From Bin52 sp965213935 (lineage in GTDB: Bacteria; Pseudomonadota; Alphaproteobacteria; Thalassobaculales; Thalassobaculaceae): a stretch of DNA of 64,000 nt. The notes beneath the pieces are model-generated. The model was not told the DNA's origin. It searched no databases and saw only the letters and a list, made by a program, of their open reading frames with translations. Each line of letters opens with the position of its first letter. Positions within the stretch are counted from its first letter, which is position 1. The DNA lies in NCBI GenBank assembly GCA_965213935.1, contig CBDCAO010000011.1, forward strand, positions 310,001 through 374,000, in the 5' to 3' direction. The translations under genes and the position numbers were made by a program. Shown here in pieces: positions 45,311-55,302 of the stretch.

Positions 45311-46375
45311 ATGTCAAATGTGAAACCCGATACCGTTTCCAATGAAGTGCGCCGATACAATAATTTTAATTTGATCCGGCTTGTAGCTGCTGGATTTGTT
45401 ATCTACAGTCATTCGTACGCACTTGTTGGTATAACTGAGCCATTGTTTTTCAGGTATATCACGTTTGGTAGTGCGGGAGTCTATATCTTTTTTGTGGTCA
45501 GTGGCTATCTTATCATCCAGAGTTGGGATCGAGACCCGCATCCTTTCAGGTACTTTGTTCGACGTTCGCTGCGAATTTTTCCGGGTTTGGCGGTTTGCAT
45601 TGCAATGTGCACATTTGTCTTGGGTTCGATGATAACAACACTAAGTTTGTCGGACTACATTACCCATGATGTGACATGGCAATATTTGAAAAACACAATT
45701 CTTCTCGTCCAGTATCATTTGCCCGGAGTGTTTTATGATAACCCTCACAAATATGCTGTTAATGGAGCACTTTGGAGTCTCCCAATAGAATTTTGTATGT
45801 ATATCGCTTTACCTATTATTGCTTATTTTCTCAATTGCATTTGGACTTTCTTTTTTGTAGCTATCGCCTCCTCCATCGTGACTATATCTTGGGCTCTTAA
45901 CCCCGGATCTGAAGCTCTGGTGTTTCTGGGTTCTGATGTACGAATGCTCTTTATCTGCGGCACTTACTTTTGGTTTGGTGCATTGTTTTATAAAACAATC
46001 ACAATATCAACAATATCAATGTCAGTATTATTGGTATTGGCGGTATTATCAACTGTTATAATGACAATGTTGTCATTCACGAGCCCATATTTATTGCACT
46101 ATGCCACATGGATCCTTCTGCCGATAATTCTGATCTGGTTTGGAGAAACAAAATGCCCCAACATACTGAAACCAATAGCGCAGTTTGACATATCATACGG
46201 ATTATATATTTACGCTTTTCCAATTCAACAAACGTTTGTTCATTTGATTCCCGATATCACAGCAATTCAATTGTGCACAATAACGTTAATTTGTGCATGT
46301 TGTGCCGGCGCTATTTCATGGAAATTTGTGGAAAAGCCGTGTCTTTCATGCAAGCCAACCGCAAGACCTATGTAA
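45311..46375 (+). CDS. Membrane acyltransferase (Acyl_transf_3, OafA/NodX-like), AT-rich
   Basis: 354 residues with about ten TM helices. The N-terminal family motif is NFNLIRLVAAGFVIYSHSYA with the catalytic-type His in YSHSYA. SAGVYIFFVVSGYLIIQSWD and YFVRRSLRIFPGLAVCIAMC follow. ALWSLPIEFCMYIALPII carries the conserved Glu region. These enzymes O-acetylate LPS, capsule or exopolysaccharide sugars. The gene is markedly AT-rich compared with all neighbours (TTT/ATT/AAT codons dominate), which indicates recent transfer. It sits between the purA remnant and a decayed transposase, close to the glycosyltransferases whose product it may modify. Confidence 0.9.
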   Translation: MSNVKPDTVSNEVRRYNNFNLIRLVAAGFVIYSHSYALVGITEPLFFRYITFGSAGVYIFFVVSGYLIIQSWDRDPHPFRYFVRRSLRIFPGLAVCIAMCTFVLGSMITTLSLSDYITHDVTWQYLKNTILLVQYHLPGVFYDNPHKYAVNGALWSLPIEFCMYIALPIIAYFLNCIWTFFFVAIASSIVTISWALNPGSEALVFLGSDVRMLFICGTYFWFGALFYKTITISTISMSVLLVLAVLSTVIMTMLSFTSPYLLHYATWILLPIILIWFGETKCPNILKPIAQFDISYGLYIYAFPIQQTFVHLIPDITAIQLCTITLICACCAGAISWKFVEKPCLSCKPTARPM

Positions 46376-46457
46376 ATTCTACAATATCTCGACTGATAGC
46401 ACGCATTCACCCCTTAGTTGAGTGCAGGCTATGGGTCGTGCAGGCACTGGCATTTCC

Positions 46458-48752
46458 TTACCGATTCGATGGAGTTTCCTTGACGCGTGGCGCCCTGTGC
46501 GGCGACAGGCGGTGCGTTCGGGCCGGATCCGGCTCGGTCAGGCCGCGACGTTCGTGCCTCGGTGCCGGTTGCTGATCGGCTTCCTCGATCTCCTCGGATA
46601 CAGCCGTTCCGGTCGCACCCGGCTGCGCACCGCGAGGACCCGCTGCGCCATCCAGGTCACGGTCTCGGTCAGGGCCGCGGCGCGCATCATGACCAGTTCC
46701 TCCAGGTTCGCCGCCATGATTGCCAGCGCGTTCTTGAAGTTTGACCGTCATTTTCTCCTTGCCGGCCTCGCGCCTCGCTTCCAGCAGGCCGTCGCCATGG
46801 TTCGAGAGCAGGCGGGTCATGGCGATCAGGTTGAAGCGGGCGTACAGCTCCTGGCGGATGCCGCGCTCGGTGCGGCTGTGGAACTCGTCCACCGCGATGA
46901 CCGTCTTGGAGATCCGGAACAGCTCTTCGATGCCCCATCTTCCATGGTACAGGTCGGAGAGGTCGTCGAGCGTGTATGTGCCGGCGTCTGCGAGGGTGGT
47001 GGCGAGGACGTATTCGCTGTCTCGGTGCGTGTAGCGGACCAGCCGCAGGTCGACCGGGTCGAACGGTCTGCCCGGGGAAAGCGGCACGGAGCCGGGCCCG
47101 CGAATGGTGGTCCTTCGGCACGGCGGACACCGTGGTGTCGTCGACATTGCCGTTGATGAAGCCGTCGAAGCCGGAGTTGCGGCGCATCCGGAACACCGGG
47201 TGCACGCCGCGCCAGACCAGGGCGTACAGGAGCACGAACGAGAAGTATCCCCGGTCGAAGACCACGATATCGCCCGGCCCCACGGCGTCGAGATGGGCGA
47301 GCGCGGCGGCGCGCTCGTCGGCGTTGGCCGACAGGCTGAAGTCGACCGGCGTTGCCGTAGTCCAGCCGGTAGAGGCAGGACACCAGGCCCTGCGGGTAAG
47401 TGGGCCGCTGCATTGGGACGCGGGTAGCCGGCCTCGACCAGCGGGCGGGGCAGGTTCATCCTGGTTCCGTCAACGGCGAAGGTGCGATGGCCCTTCCACC
47501 GCCGGTCGGTGCCCTCGTGCCGGAGGATCTCGCGGTGCAGGTCGAGGAACAGGTCCTCGTGGACCTTTGCCCGGGCCTTGCAGATCGACGAGGCGGCGAC
47601 GGGCTCTCGCTGTGGCAGGGCGATTCCGAGCTTGCGGCACTGGTCCCACAACTCGGCGAGGACGGTCGCATAGCCCTTGTCGCCGCGCGACAGGACGAGC
47701 CGGAACACGAACAGCACGACGATCAGGCTGTCCAGGATCCGCTTGCGCTTCATCCACCGGCGGTCGTGCGCGGCGGCGAGTTCCCCGGCCGCGTCGATGA
47801 TCTTCATCCACATCGCGACGTAGGGGTCGTCGAGCGCCGGCGCCGGGGGCGTGCGGCGCGGCGGCGTCTTGCTCTCGCCCTTCAGCGTCGCGCGGAAGCC
47901 GGGGTCGAGAGGAAGGACGAGGATCTGCTTCGCCGGCTTGGCCCGGCTTGCGCTTCTGCGCCCGGCCGTCATGCCGATCACGGTCCAGTTGGCGGCCCGG
48001 TAGCAGGCCCCGTCGAAACGGGTCGGATCCACGAAGGTCTCGCACAGCACCGGCCGGCATCCGTGGCGCTGCTGCCACTCGCCGGGAAGCTGACGCGCCG
48101 CCATGGACAGGGCCTTCGAGGCGAGATTGTCGACCCGGACCCATCGCAAATACCAGAAGCGACTGTTCGATACCGCCAGATGCAGCCGGCGGTCGCGGTC
48201 CTCCTCGTTCCATCCGACCCACGCATCGCGGGCGGGCAGCGACTTCGCCGCCGCCTCGAACAGCAGGCAGCCGAGACGCCGGCCGTCCCTGTCGAGAACG
48301 AACCAGCGCAGGTGCGGGCCGAACGGGCGCGGGCAGCCGAGGCCGTGGTGCCGGTCGACCAGCTCGTTCCAGTCGGCGACGTCCCGCTCCTCCGTCGCCA
48401 GCTGGAGCGACAGCGGCTCCAACCGGGCCAGCGTGCACTCGATCTCGGGCCCGGGGTCGGAGCGCCCGGTGTGGGAGATTGGCGTCCGGGCCCCGGAGAT
48501 CGTGTTCCGCTTCGCCGGCAGGGTCAGGACCCCGCATTCCTCCAGACTCTCCAGCATGCGCAGGCAGGCCGCGACCCGGTAACCGCCCTTCGGGGTGGTC
48601 CAGTTCAGGTGCTCGCAGATCGTCCTGGAAAGCTCGTTGCGGCTCAGGGCCGGGCTCAACGCCACCGTCTCCTGGATGTCGGCGATCTGGCGCCGGGTCA
48701 GGCGGCGCCTGCAAAATGTCGTGGATTCGAGTCTCTCGATCCGCGGATCCAT
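46458..48752 (-). pseudogene. Frameshifted transposase: DUF4338 (DruA-like) domain fused to IS4-type DDE domain
   Basis: The N-terminal part (LTRRQIADIQETVAL, LSRTICEHLNWTTPKGGYRV, LVDRHHGLGCPRPFGPHLRW, VLCETFVDPTRFDGACYRAA) is a DUF4338 domain. The C-terminal half is an IS4-type transposase: first Asp in HRTFAVDGTRMNLPRP, second Asp in DIVVFDRGYFSFVLLYALVW, and YHGRWGIEELFRISK as the Y-(2)-R-(3)-E-(6)-K motif. The second Asp segment is read in a different frame (about 47280-47090), with YPQGLVSCLYRLDYG in a third (about 47400-47350). At least three frameshifts break it. Inverted repeats were not located. Confidence 0.82.
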
Positions 48753-49069
48753 CGGCCTCGCCCCCCGCTGACGGTTCTTCCCGAGCGAAAGATGCCACTG
48801 GCGGGGGAGTGTGTTAGCCCGGATTCGTTTGCGCCTCCCAGAACAATGGAAACGTCCCGGAACCAGCGGGGTGCAAGTCCCGAATAATCCTGCGGAAGAA
48901 ACCGCCGATTACCAATATGCCATTGGTCGTGCAGGGGATGCCCGGCAACAGTCGCGCTGGCGGACCGCGACACGAAGCCGGGGAGGGGCATTGGACGGGT
49001 CCCGGTCCCCACCGTAAGATCGGGACACCGATGCCATGGAGTGCATCCGGCGCAGGGACGGGGGAGACC
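48753..49069. other. Intergenic region without a supported gene
   Basis: 317 bp between the transposase pseudogene and the cyclase-family gene. A GGGGGAG ribosome-binding site is at its right end. No gene or clear promoter is seen. Confidence 0.45.
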
Positions 49070-49975
49070 ATGACCAATTGCGTTCACGATCATGCGCGCT
49101 GGGGGACGGGTGACCAGGTCGGCGCAGCCGGCCACCTCCTCGACGCGACAACCACGCTCGCAGCGCTCTCGAAGGTCCGGGAGGGACGGATACTCGATCT
49201 GTCGCACGTCATCGAGATGGGCGCGCCATACATGGCGCCGAACCAGACCCCCTACATCATCTCTTCCTCGGCAACGGCGCGAAACAGCATGAAGATTCGT
49301 GCGCAGTTGGGGGCCACCAACAATGTCGGAGCCAATCTCGAACGCATCGAGATGACCACCCATGTCGGCACCCATATCGACTCGCTCGGGCATTTCTCGA
49401 TCGGTGAACACCTCTACGGCGGACACAGCATCGACGACAGTGTCGGAGACTGGGGTCTGATCGATCTCGGCGTGGAGAACATTCCGCCTATCGTTACCCG
49501 CGGGATCTGTCTCGACGTGTCGGGGCTCGACGATGGCGCGCATCTCGAGGCGGGGCGCCCGGTCGGTGTCGATGATCTCAAGCGCGTATGCGACGCTGCG
49601 GGTGTGGCGCCTGCCCGTGGCGACGCGGTGTTCGTCAACACCGGCTGGGGTCGGTTCTTCATGACCGACAATACCCGATACCTCGCCGGTGAGCCGGGGC
49701 TCGATCTGGAGGCCGCCCGGTGGCTGACGAGCTGCGACGTGGTGACGATCGGCGCCGACAACATGGCGGTCGAGGTGCTGCCGGGTACCTGCCATCCCGA
49801 GATCATGATGCCGGTGCACCAGCATTGCCTGGCCGAGGCCGGCGTGCACCTGGTCGAGAACCTGGTTCTGGACGAGATATGCCGGCAGGGAATCCACGAG
49901 TTCTGCCTGGTGATGCTGCCGGTAAAGCTCAAGGGAGCGACCGGTTGTCCGGTCCGCCCGGTGGCCATGGTGTAG
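49070..49975 (+). CDS. Cyclase family protein (kynurenine formamidase-like metal hydrolase)
   Basis: 301 residues from the ATG at 49070, after GGGGGAGACC; the longer upstream frame lacks similarity. The metal-binding HxGTHxDxxxH motif is complete in TTHVGTHIDSLGHFSIGEHL. ILDLSHVIEMGAPYMAPNQT and GDAVFVNTGWGRFF are also typical. Members hydrolyse formamides, lactones or cyclic imides. The C-terminal EFCLVMLPVKLKGATGCPVR is the conserved end. It converges on serA with 7 bp between stops. Substrate is unknown; not specific enough for KynB. Confidence 0.9.
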   Translation: MTNCVHDHARWGTGDQVGAAGHLLDATTTLAALSKVREGRILDLSHVIEMGAPYMAPNQTPYIISSSATARNSMKIRAQLGATNNVGANLERIEMTTHVGTHIDSLGHFSIGEHLYGGHSIDDSVGDWGLIDLGVENIPPIVTRGICLDVSGLDDGAHLEAGRPVGVDDLKRVCDAAGVAPARGDAVFVNTGWGRFFMTDNTRYLAGEPGLDLEAARWLTSCDVVTIGADNMAVEVLPGTCHPEIMMPVHQHCLAEAGVHLVENLVLDEICRQGIHEFCLVMLPVKLKGATGCPVRPVAMV

Positions 49976-49982
49976 GAAGGAC

Positions 49983-51560
49983 TCAGAACCGCAGCCGGTC
50001 CGCGCGAACCACCAGAGGCAGTCCGCGGACCGTCTTCAGGACCTCGTCGTCAATGGCGCCGTCGATTGCAACCAGGACGATTGCCTCGCCGCCGCTCTCG
50101 CGACGGCCGAGTTGCAGGGATGCGATGTTGAGGCCGGAATCGCCGAGCACGGTGCCGAGTCCGCCGATGAGACCAGGCCTGTCGTAGTTGCGCACGTAGA
50201 GCATGTTCGGTGCGAACTCGGCTTCCATGGCAATGCCCTGGATGTCGATCAGTCGCGGCCGGTCGCCGGCAAACAGGGTTCCCGCCAGGGTGCGGGTACG
50301 CGAGGCATCCTCGACGGTGAGCCTGAGCAGGGTCTGATAGTGGCAGGGCCGGTCGTGACGGACCGTGGTGACGGCCATCCCCCGGGACTGGGCGATCCTG
50401 GGTGCGCTGACCATGTTGACGCTGGTGACCTGCGGGCGAAGCAGACCGGCAAGTGCCGCCGACAGCACCGGCGCGGAATTCACTGTCGCCGCCAGTCCCT
50501 CGAACTCGAGGCTGACCGATCGGATCGCATCGGCGGCCATCTGGCCCGCAAAGCTGCCGAGCTGTTCGGCGAGTTCCATGTAGGGTCGCAGTACCGGAAC
50601 TTCCTCGGCCGAGACAGCGGGCATGTTGACAGCGTTCACGACGGCGCCCGTAAGCAGGTAGTCCGCCATCTGTTCGGCAATCTGCTCGGCAACCTTCTCC
50701 TGTGCCTCCGTTGTCGAGGCGCCGAGATGGGGCGTGGCCACGAGGTTGGGGGCCCCGAACAGCGGATTGTCATGTGCCGGTTCCTCGGAGAACACGTCGA
50801 CGGCCGCACCCGCCACCTGGCCGGCCTCAAGCGCGGCGCGAAGATCGGCCTCGACGATCAGACCGCCGCGGGCACAGTTGACGATGCGGACCCCGGGCTT
50901 CATGCGTCCGATCGCCTCGGCATCGATCAGGTTGCGCGTTGCATCGGACAACGGGGCGTGAAGCGTGATCACGTCGGCTTCGGCGTACAGCGTCTCGAGC
51001 GAAACCTTGCGTACGCCCAGGGCGACCGCCCGTTCGTCGGTGAGGAACGGGTCATGGGCGAGAACCCGCATCTTCAGGCCCCGGGCGCGATCCGCCACGA
51101 TGGAGCCGATATTGCCGCAGCCGATGATCCCGAGCTTCTTGCCGGTGAGTTCGATACCGACAAAGCGGGACTTCTCCCACCTGCCTGCCCGGGTCGACGC
51201 GTCGGCTTCCGGGATGTTGCGCGCCAGGGTGCACATCATGGCGATGGCGTGTTCTGCGGTTGTGACCGCATTGCCGAACGGTGTGTTCATGACAACCACG
51301 CCTGCCGAAGTGGCTGCCGGAACGTCGACGGTATCCACGCCCACTCCCGCTCGCCCGATGACCCTGAGAGCGGTGGCCGCGCGCAGGATTTCGGAGGTAA
51401 TGCGCGTCCTCGAACGCACCGCGAGTCCGTCGTACTCCCCGATGCAGTCTGCAAGCTCGGCGGCACCCATATCGACCCTGCGGTCAACATCGATCCCGCG
51501 CTGCCGGAAGATCAGAGTGGCGGTCTCGCTGAGGCTGTCAGCGATCAGGACCCGTGGCAT
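49983..51560 (-). CDS. serA: D-3-phosphoglycerate dehydrogenase
   Basis: 525 residues, the long form. It oxidises 3-phosphoglycerate in the first step of serine synthesis. The start at 51560 gives MPRVLIADSLSETATLIFRQ; the frame is open further upstream without similarity. NAD site: GKKLGIIGCGNIGSIVADRA. The catalytic Arg is in VNCARGGLIVEADLRAALEA and the His in LVATPHLGASTTEAQEKVAE. The intervening ASB-type domain and the C-terminal ACT domain (NYDRPGLIGGLGTVLGDSGL) are present; the latter is a site of serine feedback in some homologues. serC ends 20 bp upstream. Confidence 0.97.
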   Translation of the reverse strand: MPRVLIADSLSETATLIFRQRGIDVDRRVDMGAAELADCIGEYDGLAVRSRTRITSEILRAATALRVIGRAGVGVDTVDVPAATSAGVVVMNTPFGNAVTTAEHAIAMMCTLARNIPEADASTRAGRWEKSRFVGIELTGKKLGIIGCGNIGSIVADRARGLKMRVLAHDPFLTDERAVALGVRKVSLETLYAEADVITLHAPLSDATRNLIDAEAIGRMKPGVRIVNCARGGLIVEADLRAALEAGQVAGAAVDVFSEEPAHDNPLFGAPNLVATPHLGASTTEAQEKVAEQIAEQMADYLLTGAVVNAVNMPAVSAEEVPVLRPYMELAEQLGSFAGQMAADAIRSVSLEFEGLAATVNSAPVLSAALAGLLRPQVTSVNMVSAPRIAQSRGMAVTTVRHDRPCHYQTLLRLTVEDASRTRTLAGTLFAGDRPRLIDIQGIAMEAEFAPNMLYVRNYDRPGLIGGLGTVLGDSGLNIASLQLGRRESGGEAIVLVAIDGAIDDEVLKTVRGLPLVVRADRLRF

Positions 51561-51580
51561 GTGCCGCTCCAGCGCGCCGG

Positions 51581-52738
51581 CTATCGTGCATCCACCAGGC
51601 TGGCAAACGACCAGTCGAGCCAGGGCAGAACCGTTTCCATGTCCGCAGTCTCGACGGTGGCCCCGCCCCACAGGCGCAGTCCGGGTGGTGCGTCGCGGTA
51701 ACTGTTGATGTCGTGGGCGACACGCTCCCTGTCAAGAAGCTCGGCCATGCGCCGGGGAAGGTCGGCCAGTCGTTCGGCTGGCAGGTGGGCGCAGCGTTCC
51801 TCCGCGATCCTGAGGCAGATCGACGTGTTTGACCGGATTGCAGGGTCGCTTGCGAGGAACCGGGCCCAGGTGGAGCGGCCAACCCAGCGGTCGACCGCGG
51901 CCAGGTTGGCGTCGGCGCGAGCCCTGAGCGCGGTCAGTCCGCCGAGCCCCTCGGCCCAGCGCAGGGCGTCGAGCACATCCTCGACGCAGAGCAGTGACGG
52001 GGTGTTGATGGTGTCGCCCCTGAATATGCCCTCGTTCAGCCGGCCCTTCGTGACAAGCCGGAAGAGCTTCGGCATCGGCCAGGTCGGCGTGCGGGATTCC
52101 AGTCGCTCCACGGCGCGGGGAGACAGCACCAGCATGCCGTGGGCCGCCTCTCCCCCGAGCACCTTCTGCCAGGAAAAGGTTGCGACATCGATGCGTGACC
52201 AGGGGATGTCCTGGGCAAGTACGGCGCTGGTGGCGTCGCACAGGGTGAGGCCCGCCCTGTCCCCTGCAATCCAGGAACCGTCAGGGACACGCACTCCGGA
52301 GGTGGTGCCATTCCAGGTGAAGACCACGTCGCGGTCGCAGTCGACGTGCGAAAGATCGGGCAGCATGCCGTAGTCGGCCTCGAGAATGCGGACGTCATCG
52401 AGCCGGAGCTGGGTCGTGATGTCGGTGACCCACCCCTTGCCGAAACTCTCCCAGGCGAGCACATCGATCCCGCGGGCTCCGAGCAGCGACCACATCGCCA
52501 TTTCGAAGGCACCGGTGTCCGAACCGGGGACGATGCCGAGCCGCCAGTCATCCGGCAGCTCGAGCAGGGCTCTGCTCCGTTCGATGACTTCCTGAAGCCG
52601 GGCCCGTGCCGGCGATGACCGGTGGGACCGGCCAAGGACCGCGCCACCAAGGACGGATGGACGCCAGCCCGGCCGCTTGGCACAGGGGCCGCAGGAGAAC
52701 AGCGGGATCCGGGGTGAACGATCGGGCTTTGCTGGCAT
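51581..52738 (-). CDS. serC: Phosphoserine aminotransferase (alphaproteobacterial type)
   Basis: 385 residues from the ATG at 52738. PLP-dependent second enzyme of serine synthesis. FSCGPCAKRPGWRPSVLGGA is the N-terminal mark of the alphaproteobacterial type. PLP-lysine region: WSRIDVATFSWQKVLGGEAA. GDTINTPSLLCVEDVLDALR and WGGATVETADMETVLPWLDW complete it. It lies 20 bp before serA and forms an operon with it. An upstream in-frame start (52813) would add 25 residues without similarity. Confidence 0.96.
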   Translation of the reverse strand: MPAKPDRSPRIPLFSCGPCAKRPGWRPSVLGGAVLGRSHRSSPARARLQEVIERSRALLELPDDWRLGIVPGSDTGAFEMAMWSLLGARGIDVLAWESFGKGWVTDITTQLRLDDVRILEADYGMLPDLSHVDCDRDVVFTWNGTTSGVRVPDGSWIAGDRAGLTLCDATSAVLAQDIPWSRIDVATFSWQKVLGGEAAHGMLVLSPRAVERLESRTPTWPMPKLFRLVTKGRLNEGIFRGDTINTPSLLCVEDVLDALRWAEGLGGLTALRARADANLAAVDRWVGRSTWARFLASDPAIRSNTSICLRIAEERCAHLPAERLADLPRRMAELLDRERVAHDINSYRDAPPGLRLWGGATVETADMETVLPWLDWSFASLVDAR

Positions 52739-53355
52739 GGTGTGGGCCGTCCGGTGCTGAAAACACGTTTCGAAGACGGTGCGCTCTCTCTGTTCGATGC
52801 GGCAGGACGACACGACACGGGCCGTCCCCGGGACCTGGCAACGAGCATATGGCGTCGCAGCCCATCAGCGCCCGGGGCAAAAGGGGAGGCACTATAGGAA
52901 GGCGGGCATGCCCGATCAATGCGGCCTGTTGGCACGGAATCAACCATCGTGCCACGCCGCCCGCTCCTGTGCTCGTTCTCCTTCGGGACCAGGGGCCGTC
53001 GGACCAAGGCAGGAGCCGGAACTCGCGGGGGTCGGTGGCGTCGGATCAGGTTTTCCGCCGGGATCGGGTGGCAGTGCGGAGCCGGAGCGCGAGTGGTCCC
53101 GATAACCCGGCCAGCGGACCCCTGCAGACATGGTTCCGGTTCCGACATCTGCGCGAGCGACGCTCGGCCCGTCACCGCAAGGACAGGGACACCGTCATGG
53201 TCTTGCCAGTGCCGGTTCATGCATCACGCATTCGGAACTGCAGGTACGCGAAGGATGCGGACATCACCTCCCCGTGGCGAACGGGACTCCAGGTTGACGC
53301 GCGGGATATACCTGAGAGGCGGAATCATACGTCATTGTTTTAATTGCATTTATGT
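52739..53355. other. Upstream region of serC without a supported gene
   Basis: 617 bp between serC and the IS1182-like element. It must hold the serCA promoter. Some alphaproteobacteria carry a serC leader RNA here; no conserved structure could be confirmed by eye. A 245-codon plus-strand open frame overlaps the 5' end of serC and has no family resemblance. Confidence 0.45.
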
Positions 53356-54687
53356 GAGCCTCTTGCAAAATTGCTGGCTCAGACTGGTGGGAGAAGCGCT
53401 GACGGGTCTTGATGGAGGTGGCTGGCGCCGATTTTCCGTCCCGGGCTGCGCATCCGGGGCCTGATCTGGCGGATGTGGCCTGATTCGGCGGAATCCGGGC
53501 GAGCGTGACCGCTGCTTGCGCGGGAAGCGATCGGGATCGGTTTGCAGACGGGGAGTTCGGGGCAGGAGGCGCTGCAGGTGCTCGACGGTCAGTGCCAGGA
53601 TGCCGAACATGAGGTGACAGGACACCTTTGCCGCCCCTCGGACCCGGACATGACGGCCACCGAAGTCATCCTTCAGACGGGCATTCCCCCCTCTCGCTGT
53701 TGGTGCGTTCGGCGTAGCGGACCGCCGTCGCATCGCGATCGTTGAGTGCCCGTTGCGCCGTCGCGTCCTGGCGCACGGCCTCCTTGAGCGCGCGTCGCGA
53801 CGAGGATTGGGGTCGATGATCGCGACATGGCCCGCGTGCGTCCTGTACTCGTGGATCTGCTTCGCGTCACAGGCGGCGCCCATCAGCTCGTACGGGTCCG
53901 TCACCCTCTGCCCGGTCTCTGTCGCCAACGGGATCGCGGCCTGGCTGTCGTGCAGTGACGCCGAGGTCAGAAGGCAGCTGATCGGGATGCCGCCGTCCGC
54001 CGGGTCGACATGCAGCTTGGAGCCGTTCCAGGACACCGTGTGGCCCCTGGCATTCCGCTTCGTGCCCCGGTCGCACTGCTTCGGCAGATCCGCGATCATT
54101 TCCGCAAGATCCATCCGCAGCTGCGCATCGAGCCGCTTGTCTTCCTTCACCACCACCTCACCCTTGCGTGGGCGGCCGCGCTTGCGTTTCGGCCTTTCGG
54201 CCTTCGCCGGCTTCGGTGCCGGTTTCTCCCGTGCCTCGATCGCGGTGGAATCGCGCGTGACATGCCCGACGATGGGTGTCTCCAGGGCCGTGGTGACCAG
54301 TGCTTCATGCATCCGTGCCGGAAGGTCGCTGGAGGCACACTCGGCGAAGGCACGCGAGAACGTCGCCTCGCTCGGGATGGCGGAACGCCGTGGCCACCCG
54401 CACAGCCGTCGCAGCACCGGATCCGCATCGATCCGGTCGATCAGATCGCGCGTGGTCGCCACGTTCCAGATCGCCCTGGCAATGAACGCGCGGGCCACCC
54501 GGTCCGCGCAGGGACGGCCCACAAAACCGGGCTGACAGCTGAAATGGTCTTCGGGAGGCGCAAACTCCAGCACCGCAACCAGCTTTCGGTGCCGATCCGA
54601 CAGACGGCCCACGGCGTCGGTCAGTTCGGGAAACAACTCGCCTTGAAATCGGCACCAGAGGTCGGATGCACTCTCGAACAAGGGCAT
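53350..54687 (-). pseudogene. IS1182/IS5-type transposase with two compensating frameshifts
   Basis: The open frame gives 445 residues: N-terminal domain LFPELTDAVGRLSDRHRKLV and RRSAIPSEATFSRAFAECAS, then TRDSTAIEAREKPAPKPAKA with the first Asp and HVAIIDPNPRRD with the second Asp region. From about 53795 to 53690 the meaningful text (ALKEAVRQDATAQRALNDRD, ATAVRYAERTNSERG) is in another frame. After a G-run at about 53690 it returns to NARLKDDFGGRHVRVRGAAK and SCHLMFGILALTVEHL with the catalytic Glu region. The frame also reads out through the left inverted repeat (QQFCKRL). Probably inactive. Confidence 0.85.
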
Positions 54688-54831
54688 CGGGGAGACTGCG
54701 TTTTGTCAGTATGTTGTGGCTTTAGCAACTCCAACAGACCACTGGGCGGTCCCCGTGTCCCCACTTTTTCCGAAAATCGCCCCCGTTCAGGGCCCAGAAA
54801 TCGCGTGAGCCCGCTGTTTTGCAAGAGGCTC
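53356..54831 (-). mobile_element. IS1182-like insertion sequence, 1476 bp, with clear inverted repeats
   Basis: Ends are GAGCCTCTTGCAAAA (53356-53370) and its exact complement TTTTGCAAGAGGCTC (54817-54831). Similarity extends to 26 bp with three mismatches (next block GC.GGCTCA on both ends). It carries one transposase gene in minus orientation, broken by two frameshifts. Flanks (atgt left, aaca right) show no matching target-site duplication, so the element may have been involved in a rearrangement. Confidence 0.88.
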
Positions 54832-54839
54832 AACAAGCT

Positions 54840-55235
54840 ATCCGGTTTCGCTCAGGACATGGCGCTGGCCGGCCTTGAAGCCGATCCGGTGTCCCAGCGC
54901 GGCGCTTGTGAGGCGGGTCTGGCCGTGCCACATGATCTGATGACCGGGTCCGGGTCACGCTTGCGATCACGGTAGCCGCCGAAGTGGGCGACCAGAGCGA
55001 CCGCGTCGCCGAGCCCGGCCGTCTTGCGCACCCGCCGCCAGGGCTTCTGCAGGTCCTTCAGATATTCGCCTTCCTTCGCGCCCGCGATGACATAGGGATT
55101 GCTCTCGATCCGCTCGGCATTGGCCACAACCTCGAGCGCCGGCCCGTTGAGGGGATCGGCTTGTCCTTGGCCCGGTCTTCGAATCGGGCAGGCCTCTGGT
55201 GATTGCGGCCGGCATGCTCAGAAATTTCATGCCCC
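54840..55235 (-). pseudogene. Fused remnants: tyrosine recombinase fragment and IS4-type transposase tail
   Basis: Reading leftwards from 55235: ITRGLPDSKTG in one frame, then DPLNGPALEVVANAERIESN and PYVIAGAKEGEYLKDLQKPW, RRVRKTAGLGD in another. This is the C-terminal domain of a phage-type integrase (usual text LPDSKTGxKxxPLNAPALEVL...DLQRPWRRIRKAAGLxDVRxHDLRHS), cut before the HxxR box. The sequence then switches to ALVAHFGGYRDRKRDPDPG and IMWHGQTRLTSAALGHRIGF, which resembles the last 40 residues of IS4-family transposases. Neither piece can work. It lies between the IS1182-like element and the two-NTPase operon. Confidence 0.65.
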
Positions 55236-55244
55236 AACTTGCAC

Positions 55245-55293
55245 TTGACAACGATATTGTTGCCAACAATGTTGATGCCAACGATATCGTTGG
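55245..55293 (+). promoter_or_regulatory. Operator-like palindrome cluster and possible promoter of the two-NTPase operon
   Basis: Three related dyads lie within 45 bp, just upstream of the ATG at 55303: CAACGATATTGTTG (55249-55262, one mismatch pair), CCAACAATGTTG (55263-55274) and CCAACGATATCGTTGG (55278-55293, perfect 16-bp palindrome). They overlap a TTGACA box at 55245-55250. A dimeric repressor or activator binding here would control transcription; no regulator gene sits next to it. Confidence 0.7.
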
Positions 55294-55302
55294 GGTTGAG
55301 CG

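Noticed and set aside
52606..53343. A 245-codon plus-strand frame upstream of serC
   Set aside because: Overlaps the 5' end of serC in antisense, no similarity to a known family and no good ribosome-binding site.
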